A DNA stretch of 64,000 nt. It comes from Ga0077555 sp050187415 (GTDB lineage: Bacteria > Pseudomonadota > Alphaproteobacteria > Rhizobiales > Hyphomicrobiaceae). The translations under genes were made by a program, and so were the position numbers. Below, piece after piece: positions 54,967 to 63,170 of this stretch. Numbering within the stretch: the first letter of the stretch is position 1; every line of letters starts with the position of its first letter. Below the pieces are notes generated by a model that made no database searches, was not told where the DNA came from, and worked only from the letters and a program-made list of their open reading frames with translations. The stretch spans positions 62,001-126,000 of the forward strand of contig JBFWXN010000005.1 of assembly GCA_050187415.1 (NCBI GenBank), read 5' to 3'.

Positions 54967-55459
54967 TGGGCAATCCTCAACCGAAGCGATTGGTGGCCGC
55001 ATCGTTGCGCGCGGCGAACGTGTCATCGCATGCACGCGCGCTCTGCGGAAGTATCGACTGCGCGCTGGTCAATTGCCGCGCCGACGATGGAGATCCTGAC
55101 GCTGTATGATCTTTGATTGCGATAGATCGCAAATGCCGGATCCACATCGTCCGCGTTCGGGTGCGAGACTGCCGGGGCGTCGGGTGCGGCGCCGCTGGAG
55201 GGTCGCTCGGTCCGGTGATAAGTGTTTCTCCCGGGCTTTCGGGCCTGAGGTGTTTGCACGTCGACCGCATTCGGGGCAGACACAACTTTGAGACGGAAAG
55301 GCGATTCGTGATCCGATCATCGGTATCGCGGGGCTTTCGCCAGGACCTTCGGCGAGACCCCTGCGAGACACGGGGTGCCCGCCGAAGCGCCATCAGCGAC
55401 GTGGTCCCGAGGCTTGCGAGCACGCGCCCGGGACGAGGACGCCTAGGAGAGTGAGCGCG
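54967..55459. other. Divergent gap with palindrome
   Basis: About 490 bp between a minus-strand membrane protein and the plus-strand HerA-like gene. It contains a perfect palindrome at 55117-55132 but no protein-like frame. The rest is GC-rich; AGGAGA at 55445-55450 serves the HerA-like start. Confidence 0.55.
55117..55132. promoter_or_regulatory. Perfect palindrome TTGCGAT-AG-ATCGCAA
   Basis: 7-bp arms around a 2-bp centre, completely symmetric (TTGCGATAGATCGCAA). It lies in the shared promoter region of the divergent membrane-protein and HerA-like genes and looks like a dimeric-regulator operator. No known regulator motif is matched for certain. Confidence 0.4.
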
Positions 55460-56905
55460 ATGTCCGAGACGAGCAGCGACGAGAACCGCGCCCCGGGCTC
55501 CGATCCGAAGGACTACGTCCAGGACGGCGCGATCCTGCTCGGATGTAGCCATCAGGGCCGCGATGTCGTGCCGGAGATGATCGAGCTGAAACTCGCCAAC
55601 CGGCATGGGCTCATTACAGGCGCCACGGGTACGGGCAAGACGGTGACATTGCAGGTGCTCGCCGAAGGCTTCTCGGCAGCCGGCGTGCCGGTGTTCGCCT
55701 CGGATATCAAAGGCGATCTCTCGGGCCTTGCCGCGGAGGGGACGCGCAAAGCCGGCTTGGTGGCCCGCGCCGAGGAGATCGGTCTGGCCGGCTACGGCAA
55801 CGCCGCCTTTCCTATTGCGTTCTGGGACGTGCTCGGCGAGCGCGGGCATCCCGTGCGGGCGACCATCGATGGCATGGGACCAGTGCTGCTCTCGCGCCTG
55901 CTCGAGCTGACCGAACCGCAGGAGGGCGTTCTCAACATCGCGTTCCGCTGGGCCGCCGACGAGCGCGAGGCCGGCGACGGCAACATGAACATCCGCGACC
56001 TGAAGGACCTGCGCGCGGTGATCGACGAGGTCGGCCGGCGCGCGGGCGAGCTGCGTTCGAAGTACGGCAACATAGCGCCCCAGACGGTGGGTGTGATCCA
56101 ACGCCGATTGCTCGTTCTGGAACAGCAGGGGGCGGAAAAATTCTTCGGCGAGCCTGCGCTCGACATCGACGACCTGATGCAAGTTACGCCCGACGGTCGC
56201 GGCGTGATCAATCTGCTGGCCGCCGAGAAGCTGATGGATACGCCGAAGCTTTATTCGACGTTCCTGCTGTGGATGCTCTCGGAGCTGTTCGAGAAGCTGC
56301 CGGAGATCGGCGATCCGGACAAGCCGAAGCTCGTTTTCCTGTTCGATGAGGCGCATCTTCTTTTCAATGGAGCCTCTCAGGCAGTGCTCGACCAGATCGA
56401 GCGCGTGACACGGCTGATCCGCTCGAAGGGCGTTGGCGTCTATTACGTGACGCAGAGCCCGGCCGATGTTCCGGACCGCGTGTCGGCACAGCTCGGCAAC
56501 CGCATCCAGCACGCGCTGCGGGCCTTCACGCCTCGCGAGCAGCGCGCCGTTCGTGCCGCTGCCGAGACATTCCGCAAGAACCCCGCCCTCGATACGGAGC
56601 GGGTGATCCAGGAGCTGAAAGTCGGGGAGGCGCTTGTCTCGGTGCTACACAACAAGGGCGAGCCGTCGGTCGTGCAGCGGACGCTGATCCGGCCTCCGAT
56701 GTCTCGGGTCGGTCCGTTGACGGAGGACGAACGCCGCGAGCTGATCGCAGCCGATGCGGCCAACTTCGCCAAGTACGCGAAGACGCTCGACGGGGAGTCC
56801 GCAGCGGAAAGGCTTGCGGCGCGCGATACCCTGCACGGCAAGGTGAGCGATCTGGTGAACCAAGCCAAGCGTCGCTTCGGAAATCTGTTCCCGTCCAAGG
56901 GTTAA
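55460..56905 (+). CDS. HerA-like (DUF853) ATPase
   Basis: 481-residue P-loop ATPase of the HerA/FtsK-type superfamily, DUF853 branch. Walker A LITGATGTGKTVTLQVLA, Walker B KLVFLFDEAHLLFNG, and YYVTQSPADVPDRVSAQLGNR, which carries the sensor/arginine region. The role in bacteria is unclear; DNA or protein translocation has been suggested for relatives. ATG at 55460 sits 9 nt after AGGAGA (55445-55450); a GTG at 55451 directly abuts that site and is less likely. Followed by DUF4236 at 99 bp. Confidence 0.87.
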   Translation: MSETSSDENRAPGSDPKDYVQDGAILLGCSHQGRDVVPEMIELKLANRHGLITGATGTGKTVTLQVLAEGFSAAGVPVFASDIKGDLSGLAAEGTRKAGLVARAEEIGLAGYGNAAFPIAFWDVLGERGHPVRATIDGMGPVLLSRLLELTEPQEGVLNIAFRWAADEREAGDGNMNIRDLKDLRAVIDEVGRRAGELRSKYGNIAPQTVGVIQRRLLVLEQQGAEKFFGEPALDIDDLMQVTPDGRGVINLLAAEKLMDTPKLYSTFLLWMLSELFEKLPEIGDPDKPKLVFLFDEAHLLFNGASQAVLDQIERVTRLIRSKGVGVYYVTQSPADVPDRVSAQLGNRIQHALRAFTPREQRAVRAAAETFRKNPALDTERVIQELKVGEALVSVLHNKGEPSVVQRTLIRPPMSRVGPLTEDERRELIAADAANFAKYAKTLDGESAAERLAARDTLHGKVSDLVNQAKRRFGNLFPSKG

Positions 56906-57004
56906 GCGGCGGGCTATGAGTTGCGCCAACGGTCCCGGCGCATTAAATGTGCGAGTAGAAACGGGGTAGGCGTCTTTCCACCACTGCACCGGAAAGGGTG
57001 AGCC

Positions 57005-57328
57005 ATGGGCGTTCGTTTCCAAAAGCGCATCAGGATCTTTCCTGGCGTCTACATCAACCTGTCGAAGTCGGGTGTCAGCGCGAGTTTGGGGGGGAAGGGT
57101 GCGACGGTCAACGTCGGCTCGACGGGCCGCAGGATGGTGACATTCGGTATTCCCGGAACGGGGCTCAGCTATCGGGCGCCAATTACGGGCGCGATCGTGA
57201 TGCTGATCGTGGCAGCCGTGGTGATCTTCGGCATCGCCTATCTCGTCGCGCCGGACACCGTGCGTGTGGCGCTGCACTGGTGGCAGCCGAAGTGGTTCCC
57301 GCTGCCGTTGCCGACGCCGGCGTCGTAA
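57005..57328 (+). CDS. DUF4236 domain-containing membrane protein
   Basis: 107 residues. N-terminal MGVRFQKRIRIFPGVYINLS and KSGVSASLGGKGATVNVG are the DUF4236 signature, a glycine-rich beta structure; then one transmembrane helix (AIVMLIVAAVVIFGIAYLV). Function unknown; ribosome site GGAAAGGGTGA lies just before the ATG. Followed by a strong terminator at 57368-57392. Confidence 0.85.
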   Translation: MGVRFQKRIRIFPGVYINLSKSGVSASLGGKGATVNVGSTGRRMVTFGIPGTGLSYRAPITGAIVMLIVAAVVIFGIAYLVAPDTVRVALHWWQPKWFPLPLPTPAS

Positions 57329-57367
57329 CGCACGTGCCCGGCACGCGGAACGGTCGGAAATGGCAGA

Positions 57368-57392
57368 GGGCCCGGCGATTGTCGCCGGGCCC
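57368..57392 (+). terminator. Strong intrinsic terminator after DUF4236
   Basis: Perfect 11-bp stem GGGCCCGGCGA / TCGCCGGGCCC with TTG loop, then TTTCC. It separates DUF4236 (plus) from the flavin oxidoreductase gene (minus) and may act in both directions. Confidence 0.8.
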
Positions 57393-57431
57393 TTTCCTCA
57401 TGCACATCATGCCGGGCTGACTTCGCCAGGG

Positions 57432-58673
57432 TTATTCGGCCGCGACGGAACCGGCCTTGAGGTCGGTCGAGTACTTGAGATGAACCGGCGCGTTCGACTC
57501 GAACGGGCTGTTGAGGCCCAGCTCCTTCGCCCACTCGCGCACCTGCGGGAAAACCTCCGTCCCGAGCAGCTCGATGCAGCGCAGGCTGTCCTTCTGCGTC
57601 ACCTTCCCGTCCTGCGCCCAGACCGCCATGATGCCGGGCCGCGTCTCCTCGAGGAGATGGCGGATGCGCGGCAAGACCTGCTTCGGCGTGCCGGCGAAGA
57701 TCATGCCGGACTCGAGCTGCTGCTCGAACGTCATGGCGCCGCGCGGGTTCTCCGACCGGCCGACCGCGAACTCGACGAACGAGCGGCGGCTGGACGGTGA
57801 GAAGTAGCCGGCTGGATTGGCCCAGACCGGATGTGCGAGGCCTGTGAACTCGCCCTGCATCCAGGTGAACTCGCGTGCGTTCTTGATGGCCGTCGCCTCG
57901 TCGTCGGCAACGTGGATGCGTGCGAGATAGCCGCGGTTTTCCGGTCCGGACTCGTAGCCGCATTCGGCAGCCGTCTGATCGTAGAGGGCCCAGATCTTCT
58001 TCGTATCCTCGATCGAGGTATTCAGCGCGATGTAGGGATATCGCTGCTGTGCCGTCCAGATGACCGTTTCCTTCGAGATGACGCCGGGAATCCAGACGCG
58101 CGGGTAAGGCTTCTGCAGCGGCACCGCCCACGGATTGACGACGCGGTGCTGATAGTGCGTGCCCTCGAAGCGGAAGGGGCCCGGTTGCGTCCAGGCCTTG
58201 ACGACCAGATCGTGTGCCTCGACGAACCGCTCGCGATTGAAGGCAGGATTGACGCCGGCCGAGAGCTGCTCCTGGCCGCCGCCGCGGACAAAGCCCGAGA
58301 CAAGGCGGCCTTTCGAGATCATGTCGATCATGGCCAGCTCTTCGGCCAGACGGATCGGATTTTCCGCGAGCGGCAGCGGATTGCCAAGGATGACGATCTT
58401 CACCTTTTTGGTCACGGCGGCGAGAATGGCCGCGAACATGTTGGTCTTGGCCTGCATGCAGAACGGAGCGTTGTGGTGCTCGTTCAGCATGATGCCGTCG
58501 ATGCCGACTTCTTCGACCTTCAGATACTGCTCGAGATAGTTGTTATAGAGGCGGCTGCCCTCGACCGGATCGAAATGCTTGTTCGAGAAGGTGAGTGCGG
58601 TAGCGCCATACTCGAGGCCTGCCTTTTCGTCGTAGGCCGACATCGGCTGCTCGGTGAAATACATCAGGTGCAT
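57432..58673 (-). CDS. Luciferase-like (LLM) flavin-dependent oxidoreductase
   Basis: 413-residue TIM-barrel monooxygenase. The pattern EEVGIDGIMLNEHHNAPFCM, KVKIVILGNPLPLAENPIRLAEELAMIDMISKGRL and VSGFVRGGGQEQL are LLM hallmarks; GSVWIPGVISKETV-like flavin-contact region is also present (RVWIPGVISKET). The substrate is not known. It is followed at 42 bp on the other side by an alpha/beta hydrolase gene on the same strand, an association seen in several genomes for breakdown of aromatic or terpenoid compounds. Confidence 0.87.
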   Translation of the reverse strand: MHLMYFTEQPMSAYDEKAGLEYGATALTFSNKHFDPVEGSRLYNNYLEQYLKVEEVGIDGIMLNEHHNAPFCMQAKTNMFAAILAAVTKKVKIVILGNPLPLAENPIRLAEELAMIDMISKGRLVSGFVRGGGQEQLSAGVNPAFNRERFVEAHDLVVKAWTQPGPFRFEGTHYQHRVVNPWAVPLQKPYPRVWIPGVISKETVIWTAQQRYPYIALNTSIEDTKKIWALYDQTAAECGYESGPENRGYLARIHVADDEATAIKNAREFTWMQGEFTGLAHPVWANPAGYFSPSSRRSFVEFAVGRSENPRGAMTFEQQLESGMIFAGTPKQVLPRIRHLLEETRPGIMAVWAQDGKVTQKDSLRCIELLGTEVFPQVREWAKELGLNSPFESNAPVHLKYSTDLKAGSVAAE

Positions 58674-58715
58674 GGAGGGTTCCTCCGTTAAAGGACGTCG
58701 AGACTGCCGTTGCTG

Positions 58716-59498
58716 CTAGGCAGCAAGGAATGGGGTGACCAGTTTTGCGAGCTCGGCCGACTTTTCCATCTCCACCGCGTGGCCGGCCCCCTTCATGATT
58801 TCGAGGCGCGCGTTGGGCAGCGCGGTCTTGAACCGATGTGCCGCCGATAGGGGCACGACCTTTTCCTCGCTACCCCAGACGAGCAGGGCGGGCGCTTTGA
58901 CGGCGCCAAGGAGATGCGGCAGCGACTGACTGTACATGTAGGGCTTCCAGGCGATGCGGAAGCTCATCTCGCGCGCGATGTCCCACGCCTCGAGTTGGTC
59001 TGTCGTGACGTTGCCGTAATGGGCCTCGAACGACTTTCGCTCGTGGAAGAAGGCTTGTGGGTAGTCGATGTAGGAGATGATCGCCTGATCGAGAATGTCG
59101 CCTTCGGGCGGCTTGATGCCCATCGCGCCGACGAGGACAAGCTTTGAGACCTCGCGGGGCGCCATCGATGCCATTTCGGCGGCGACCCAGCCCCCGAAGC
59201 CCAAACCGACGAGCGCCGTCTGCGCAAGCCCGAGCTCCGACTTGAGACCTTGTATGATGATCGCGACGTCGCGGGGGTGGCGCATCCATTCGAGACGGGG
59301 CGAACGGCCCCATCCGGGATAGTCCGGGATGATGACGTCGTGATTGGCGGCGAGTGTGTCGTAGAACGCCAGCTTGTCGAGCGTGCCGATATCGTGATGC
59401 AGAACCAGCACGGGAGAACCCTTGCCGGCGCGCCTCACATGCAGCTTGGCGCCGGACACCTCGACGGTGTGCTCGGCCCAGCCCTCTCCATTGGCCAT
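58716..59498 (-). CDS. Alpha/beta hydrolase-fold protein lacking the nucleophile serine
   Basis: 260 residues with the hydrolase fold: oxyanion loop LVLHHDIGTLD, PDYPGWGRSPR, catalytic His in GAGHAVEMEKSAEL and the acidic position WGSEEKVVP (Glu where Asp is usual). The nucleophile elbow, expected GxSxGG, reads VGLGFGGWVAAEM, so Gly100 (codon 59199-59201) replaces Ser. It is probably not a normal serine hydrolase; it may bind a ligand or use a different mechanism. Pairs with the LLM oxidoreductase 42 bp downstream of it. Confidence 0.85.
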   Translation of the reverse strand: MANGEGWAEHTVEVSGAKLHVRRAGKGSPVLVLHHDIGTLDKLAFYDTLAANHDVIIPDYPGWGRSPRLEWMRHPRDVAIIIQGLKSELGLAQTALVGLGFGGWVAAEMASMAPREVSKLVLVGAMGIKPPEGDILDQAIISYIDYPQAFFHERKSFEAHYGNVTTDQLEAWDIAREMSFRIAWKPYMYSQSLPHLLGAVKAPALLVWGSEEKVVPLSAAHRFKTALPNARLEIMKGAGHAVEMEKSAELAKLVTPFLAA

Positions 59499-59627
59499 GT
59501 CGTTCGCTCCCGTTGCAATTGGTTATCGTGAACGGTCGCAGGCAGGGGAGGGGGTGTCAACATGTCCGCACATATCCGCGGCGGCGGGCCGCTCTCATCA
59601 TGTGGCGCCGGGCGACTCCCCTGCGGG

Positions 59628-59650
59628 GAGCCGGCCGCCCGGCGCGAGGG
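59628..59650. repeat. 23-bp direct repeat, copy 1
   Basis: GAGCCGGCCGCCCGGCGCGAGGG. A second copy at 59691-59713 differs by one base (C to G). Spacing is 63 bp between starts. Both lie just downstream of the DUF4112 stop, away from any gene start. Confidence 0.5.
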
Positions 59651-59690
59651 CGGTCGGGACCCGCCTCGAAATCACGAAATAGGGGCGGGC

Positions 59691-59713
59691 GAGCCGGCCG
59701 CCGGGCGCGAGGG
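59691..59713. repeat. 23-bp direct repeat, copy 2
   Basis: GAGCCGGCCGCCGGGCGCGAGGG, one mismatch from the copy at 59628. Ends 6 bp before the DUF4112 stop codon. The inner GCCGGCC is itself palindromic, so the copies may also form hairpins. Confidence 0.5.
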
Positions 59714-59718
59714 GAAGG

Positions 59719-60156
59719 TCAGAGATCGATGGTGCGGCGGCCGAGGCCCTTCCGCTCCATTTCTGCCTTCAGGAGCGCAAGATTGCGCATATTGGCGCGG
59801 AAGGCGACGTCGAAGGCATCGCCGACGAGCGGCACGATGCCAATGGCGAAATCGGTTACGGAATTGCCGATCATGCGCGTCATGGTCCAGCGTGAGACGC
59901 CGAGGCGACGGGCTTCCCAAATGATGTAGCTGGAGATGACGTGCGAGATCACGTCACCGACGACGGGTATGAGGCCGAGGACCGCGTCGACGCCGAGACG
60001 GATGTTGGTGCCGGGAAGGGCGACCATCGAATCCATGACGCGAGCCAGCGCCTCGACGCGGGCATAGGCCGCATCGGCCTCGGCCATGCCGAGCGGCATA
60101 CGCTCGGCCTGACGGCGTGGGGACTGCCAGGGGACTTGTCTGTCGATGACGGCCAA
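59719..60156 (-). CDS. DUF4112 domain-containing membrane protein
   Basis: About 145 residues. Family pattern: IRLGVDAVLGLIPVVGDVIS and AIGIVPLVGDAFDVAFRAN, two Gly/Pro/Asp-rich segments expected to enter the membrane. Function unknown. Start: a TTG at 60156 is chosen since it alone has a strong ribosome site, GGAGGA (60161-60166) at 4 nt spacing; an ATG at 60285 would add 43 residues without a ribosome site. Confidence 0.8.
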   Translation of the reverse strand: MAVIDRQVPWQSPRRQAERMPLGMAEADAAYARVEALARVMDSMVALPGTNIRLGVDAVLGLIPVVGDVISHVISSYIIWEARRLGVSRWTMTRMIGNSVTDFAIGIVPLVGDAFDVAFRANMRNLALLKAEMERKGLGRRTIDL

Positions 60157-60160
60157 TGCT

Positions 60161-60166
60161 TCCTCC
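60161..60166 (-). promoter_or_regulatory. Shine-Dalgarno that decides the DUF4112 start
   Basis: GGAGGA on the minus strand, 4 nt before a TTG at 60156. No other candidate start in this frame has comparable complementarity, which shortens the predicted protein by 43 residues. Confidence 0.55.
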
Positions 60167-60333
60167 GTGCGACCTAGGTTGATCACATAGGTATTGCTGA
60201 ACCGCGCGCAATAGCGGGAGGCCGCGATTCGCAGCAATTGCCGAGTGAGGTCGAAAGTGGTGAAGTCGCAGGGAACGTCCCGCATCGGGGCGCGATGCCC
60301 TCTTCATTCATCTGCCGCTCGGGAGACGTTGCC

Positions 60334-61284
60334 ATGGCCCGCATTGCCATCACGGACGACTATCAGAACGTTGCGTTCTCTTATGCCGACTGGTCGCGGC
60401 TCAAAGCCGCGCACGAGGTCGTGGTGTTCGACAAGCCGTTTGCCAGCCGAGACGCAGCCGCAAGTGCGCTCGCCGGCTTCGATGCCATTGCCATCATGCG
60501 GGAGCGCACGCCGTTCCCGCGAGCGCTCCTGGACCGCCTGCCGAACCTCAAGCTGCTCGTCACGACGGCCATGCGGAATGCCTCGATCGATGTGGCCGCA
60601 TGCAAGGAAAAAGGCATCACGGTGTGCGGCACGCCCAGCGGTGGGCACGCGACCTCGGAGCTTGCGATGGCCATCATCCTCGGCCTCGCGCGGAATTTTC
60701 ATGTCGAGCTCACGAATATGCGTGAGGGGCGCTGGCAGACGACGGTCGGGCAGGAACTGGCTGGCAAAACGCTCGGCCTGCTTGGCGCCGGCAGGCTCGG
60801 CGGCCAGCTCGCAACATACGCCAAAGCGTTCGGCATGAACCTCATCGCATGGAGCCAGAACCTCACGGACGCGCGCGCCGCCGAGGTCGGAGCCAAGCGC
60901 GTCGACAAAGACGATCTGTTCCGGCAGTCGGATTTCCTGTCCGTGCATCTGGTGCTGTCGGACCGGAGCCGCGGCCTTGTGGGTGCGCGCGAACTGGGGC
61001 TGATGAAGCCGAGCGCCTTCATCGTCAACACGTCGCGCGGTCCGATCATCGATGGCGCGGCGCTGAGCTCGGCCTTGAAGGAAGGGCGTATCGCGGGCGC
61101 GGGACTTGATGTCTACGACGTCGAGCCGTTGCCGGCCGCGGATGCCTTGAGGAAAGAGCCGCGCGCGCTGCTCACGCCGCACATCGGCTATGTCACGGCC
61201 GAATCTTACAAGCTGTTCTTTCCCGGCCTGGTCGAGGCCATCGAGGCCTGGCTCGCCGGTAAGCCCGTGCGGGTGATCGGGTAG
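60334..61284 (+). CDS. D-2-hydroxyacid dehydrogenase family protein
   Basis: 316 residues. NAD-binding GAGRLGGQLATYAKAFG, catalytic Arg in VNTSRGPIIDGAAL, Glu in GLDVYDVEPLP and His in LTPHIGYVT are all present. The substrate may be a 2-hydroxy acid such as glycerate, phosphoglycerate or a keto acid. ATG at 60334 follows GGGAGA (60321-60326). It converges with the aldolase gene. Confidence 0.92.
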   Translation: MARIAITDDYQNVAFSYADWSRLKAAHEVVVFDKPFASRDAAASALAGFDAIAIMRERTPFPRALLDRLPNLKLLVTTAMRNASIDVAACKEKGITVCGTPSGGHATSELAMAIILGLARNFHVELTNMREGRWQTTVGQELAGKTLGLLGAGRLGGQLATYAKAFGMNLIAWSQNLTDARAAEVGAKRVDKDDLFRQSDFLSVHLVLSDRSRGLVGARELGLMKPSAFIVNTSRGPIIDGAALSSALKEGRIAGAGLDVYDVEPLPAADALRKEPRALLTPHIGYVTAESYKLFFPGLVEAIEAWLAGKPVRVIG

Positions 61285-61394
61285 GCACCAGCCGGTCGCG
61301 GGCACCGGGAACGACCGATCGTGCGGTGCGCGGTGATGTGGCCGTCCCGCGATCGCCCGCTCACCCCGCGCCGATCACGGGCATCGACGCTCCG

Positions 61395-62204
61395 TCATGC
61401 CTTGCCCAATTCGCCGTTGACGGCGTCGATCCAGGCTTTGGAGCCCGCATGGAGGAGTGCGACATCGGTCTGGGTCGACAGGAAGCGGATGCCGCGGCGG
61501 ATCCAATGGGCCTGCTTGCCGGTGTCGCGAATGCCGCCGCAGCCAGCGAAGTTGCCGGCCGACCTGCACGCCGCAATCGCCCGGTCGAGCGCGTTCGCGA
61601 CGGCCGGATCGTCGAGTTGGCCGGGCTTGCCGAGATCGCTCATCAGGTCGTTGGTGCCGATGTGCACGACATCGACACCGGGTACGGCCGCGATCTTCTC
61701 GATGTTGTCGAGACCGCGCGCCGTCTCGACCATGAGCACGACGACGGTCGAGCCGTTGATCGCCGGAACCGCCTCTGAGGCCGGCACGGCGCGGCCGTCG
61801 AACTGCGGGAAGTTGCCGCCTACGGAGCGCTTGCCGATCGGCGCGAAGCGGCAGATCTCGACGGCGCGGCGGGCCTCCTCGGGCGTGTTGATGTCCGGAA
61901 ATATGATGCCCGAGACGCCGTTGTCGAGCAGGATCGGCGTATCGGGGTCGGCGAGGCTCTTGACGCGCGCCAGCGGGGCGACGCCGACAGCAAGCGCCGC
62001 GTTGGCGATGTTGCAGACGGTCTCGGCGTTGAAGACGCCATGCTGGCCGTCGATAAACAGGAATTGATGGCCGCTCGCCCGGGCGATGCGTGCGATCTCG
62101 GGCCCGCGGACCACGCGGACCGACAGGCCGAATGCCGGTTTTCCGGCGCGCATCGCCTCGAGGACAGGGTTGGTCAGCGTCGCAGCGGTCGGCGTGGCGG
62201 ACAT
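61395..62204 (-). CDS. HpcH/HpaI aldolase family protein
   Basis: 269-residue metal-dependent class II aldolase. The metal-binding Glu is in VVLMVETARGLDNIEKI and Asp in VHIGTNDLMSDL; Arg and the phosphate-like loop occur at FIDGQHGVF and LARVKS. Members cleave 2-keto-3-hydroxy acids to pyruvate or similar. ATG at 62204 (MSATPTAATL). Near a hydroxyacid dehydrogenase, which could reduce its keto product; this link is inference. Confidence 0.87.
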   Translation of the reverse strand: MSATPTAATLTNPVLEAMRAGKPAFGLSVRVVRGPEIARIARASGHQFLFIDGQHGVFNAETVCNIANAALAVGVAPLARVKSLADPDTPILLDNGVSGIIFPDINTPEEARRAVEICRFAPIGKRSVGGNFPQFDGRAVPASEAVPAINGSTVVVLMVETARGLDNIEKIAAVPGVDVVHIGTNDLMSDLGKPGQLDDPAVANALDRAIAACRSAGNFAGCGGIRDTGKQAHWIRRGIRFLSTQTDVALLHAGSKAWIDAVNGELGKA

Positions 62205-62410
62205 GGGGCGGTCTCCCGGATAATGCACCGGACATGAGCATAGGCACGGGATGCAGCCGGGGCCAAGCGGGCGCCGGTCCAGCGATCACCGGTCTGCAGG
62301 ACTGCCCGTTGCTCAGTCCCCCGCGACGAAAAGCCAGGAATTGGCTCTGGCTCCTGCGACGGGCTGTCGTCTAGTTTGCGCAGCCTGAGGGCAAGAGTGC
62401 GGAGGACATG

Positions 62411-63166
62411 ATGCGCATCGACGGCTGGGACCTCGACATCCTCGTCCAAGGCTTTCCCGGCAAGAGTGTCTGCCACGGCGGGCTCGGCTGGAGCACTGTG
62501 GTGCTGCTGCGCAGGCAGTGCCGCGTGGCCCTGATCGATGCCGGCACGTTCTCCATGCGCTCTCTGGTGATCGACGGATTGGCGCGCCACGGCCTCAAGC
62601 CGTCGGACGTCACCGATCTGCTGCTGACGCATTCGCACTGGGATCACTCGGTCAACTGGCCGCTGTTTCGCCACGCGCGCATCGTGCTCGGCAAGGTGGA
62701 GCTCGATTGGGCACTGAAGCAGCCGTGGGGCGAGACGCCGGTGCCGGAGCTCTACGTCGAGCGGCTGGAGAAGTGGCCGACGCTGGTCACCGCACAACAT
62801 GGCGAGGAAGTCCTGCCGGGTGTCACGGCTCATATCGCGCCGGGTCACACGCCGGGCTGTCTGGTCTTCGTGCTGAGCGGCCTCGAAAAGGATGTCATCT
62901 TCACCGGCGATGCGGCCAAGAACCGGGCCGAGCTGCGGTCGCGCAACACCGACATGACCTATGATCCGCAGGTCAGCCGCGAGACAATCGACATGATCTG
63001 GGAGCATTGGCGCAAGAAGTCCGGTAGTATTCTTGTCCCGGGCCACGACCTGCCGATGACGCAGGAGAACGGCGAGACCACCTATCTCGGCACGCGCGAG
63101 GCAGGGATCACGTGCTGGTACGGTGAGGACATGGAGACGACGACCTATTTCAAGCTGACGGTGTGA
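62411..63166 (+). CDS. MBL-fold hydrolase (N-acyl-homoserine lactonase-like)
   Basis: 251 residues. The full metal site is visible: LLTHSHWDHSVNW (HxHxDH), HIAPGHTPGC, VIFTGDAAKN and ILVPGHDLPM. The sequence resembles AHL lactonases (AttM/AiiA family), but the same fold opens other lactones or hydrolyses esters. ATG at 62411, 5 nt after GGAGG at 62401-62405, is preferred over ATG 62408. Its stop is 4 bp before soxB, so it is in an operon with sarcosine oxidase. Confidence 0.85.
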   Translation: MRIDGWDLDILVQGFPGKSVCHGGLGWSTVVLLRRQCRVALIDAGTFSMRSLVIDGLARHGLKPSDVTDLLLTHSHWDHSVNWPLFRHARIVLGKVELDWALKQPWGETPVPELYVERLEKWPTLVTAQHGEEVLPGVTAHIAPGHTPGCLVFVLSGLEKDVIFTGDAAKNRAELRSRNTDMTYDPQVSRETIDMIWEHWRKKSGSILVPGHDLPMTQENGETTYLGTREAGITCWYGEDMETTTYFKLTV

Positions 63167-63170
63167 GTGG

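Noticed and set aside
62411..63166. Firm call as AHL lactonase (attM/aiiA)
   Set aside because: MBL motifs are shared by many hydrolases and the operon context with soxB argues for another substrate.
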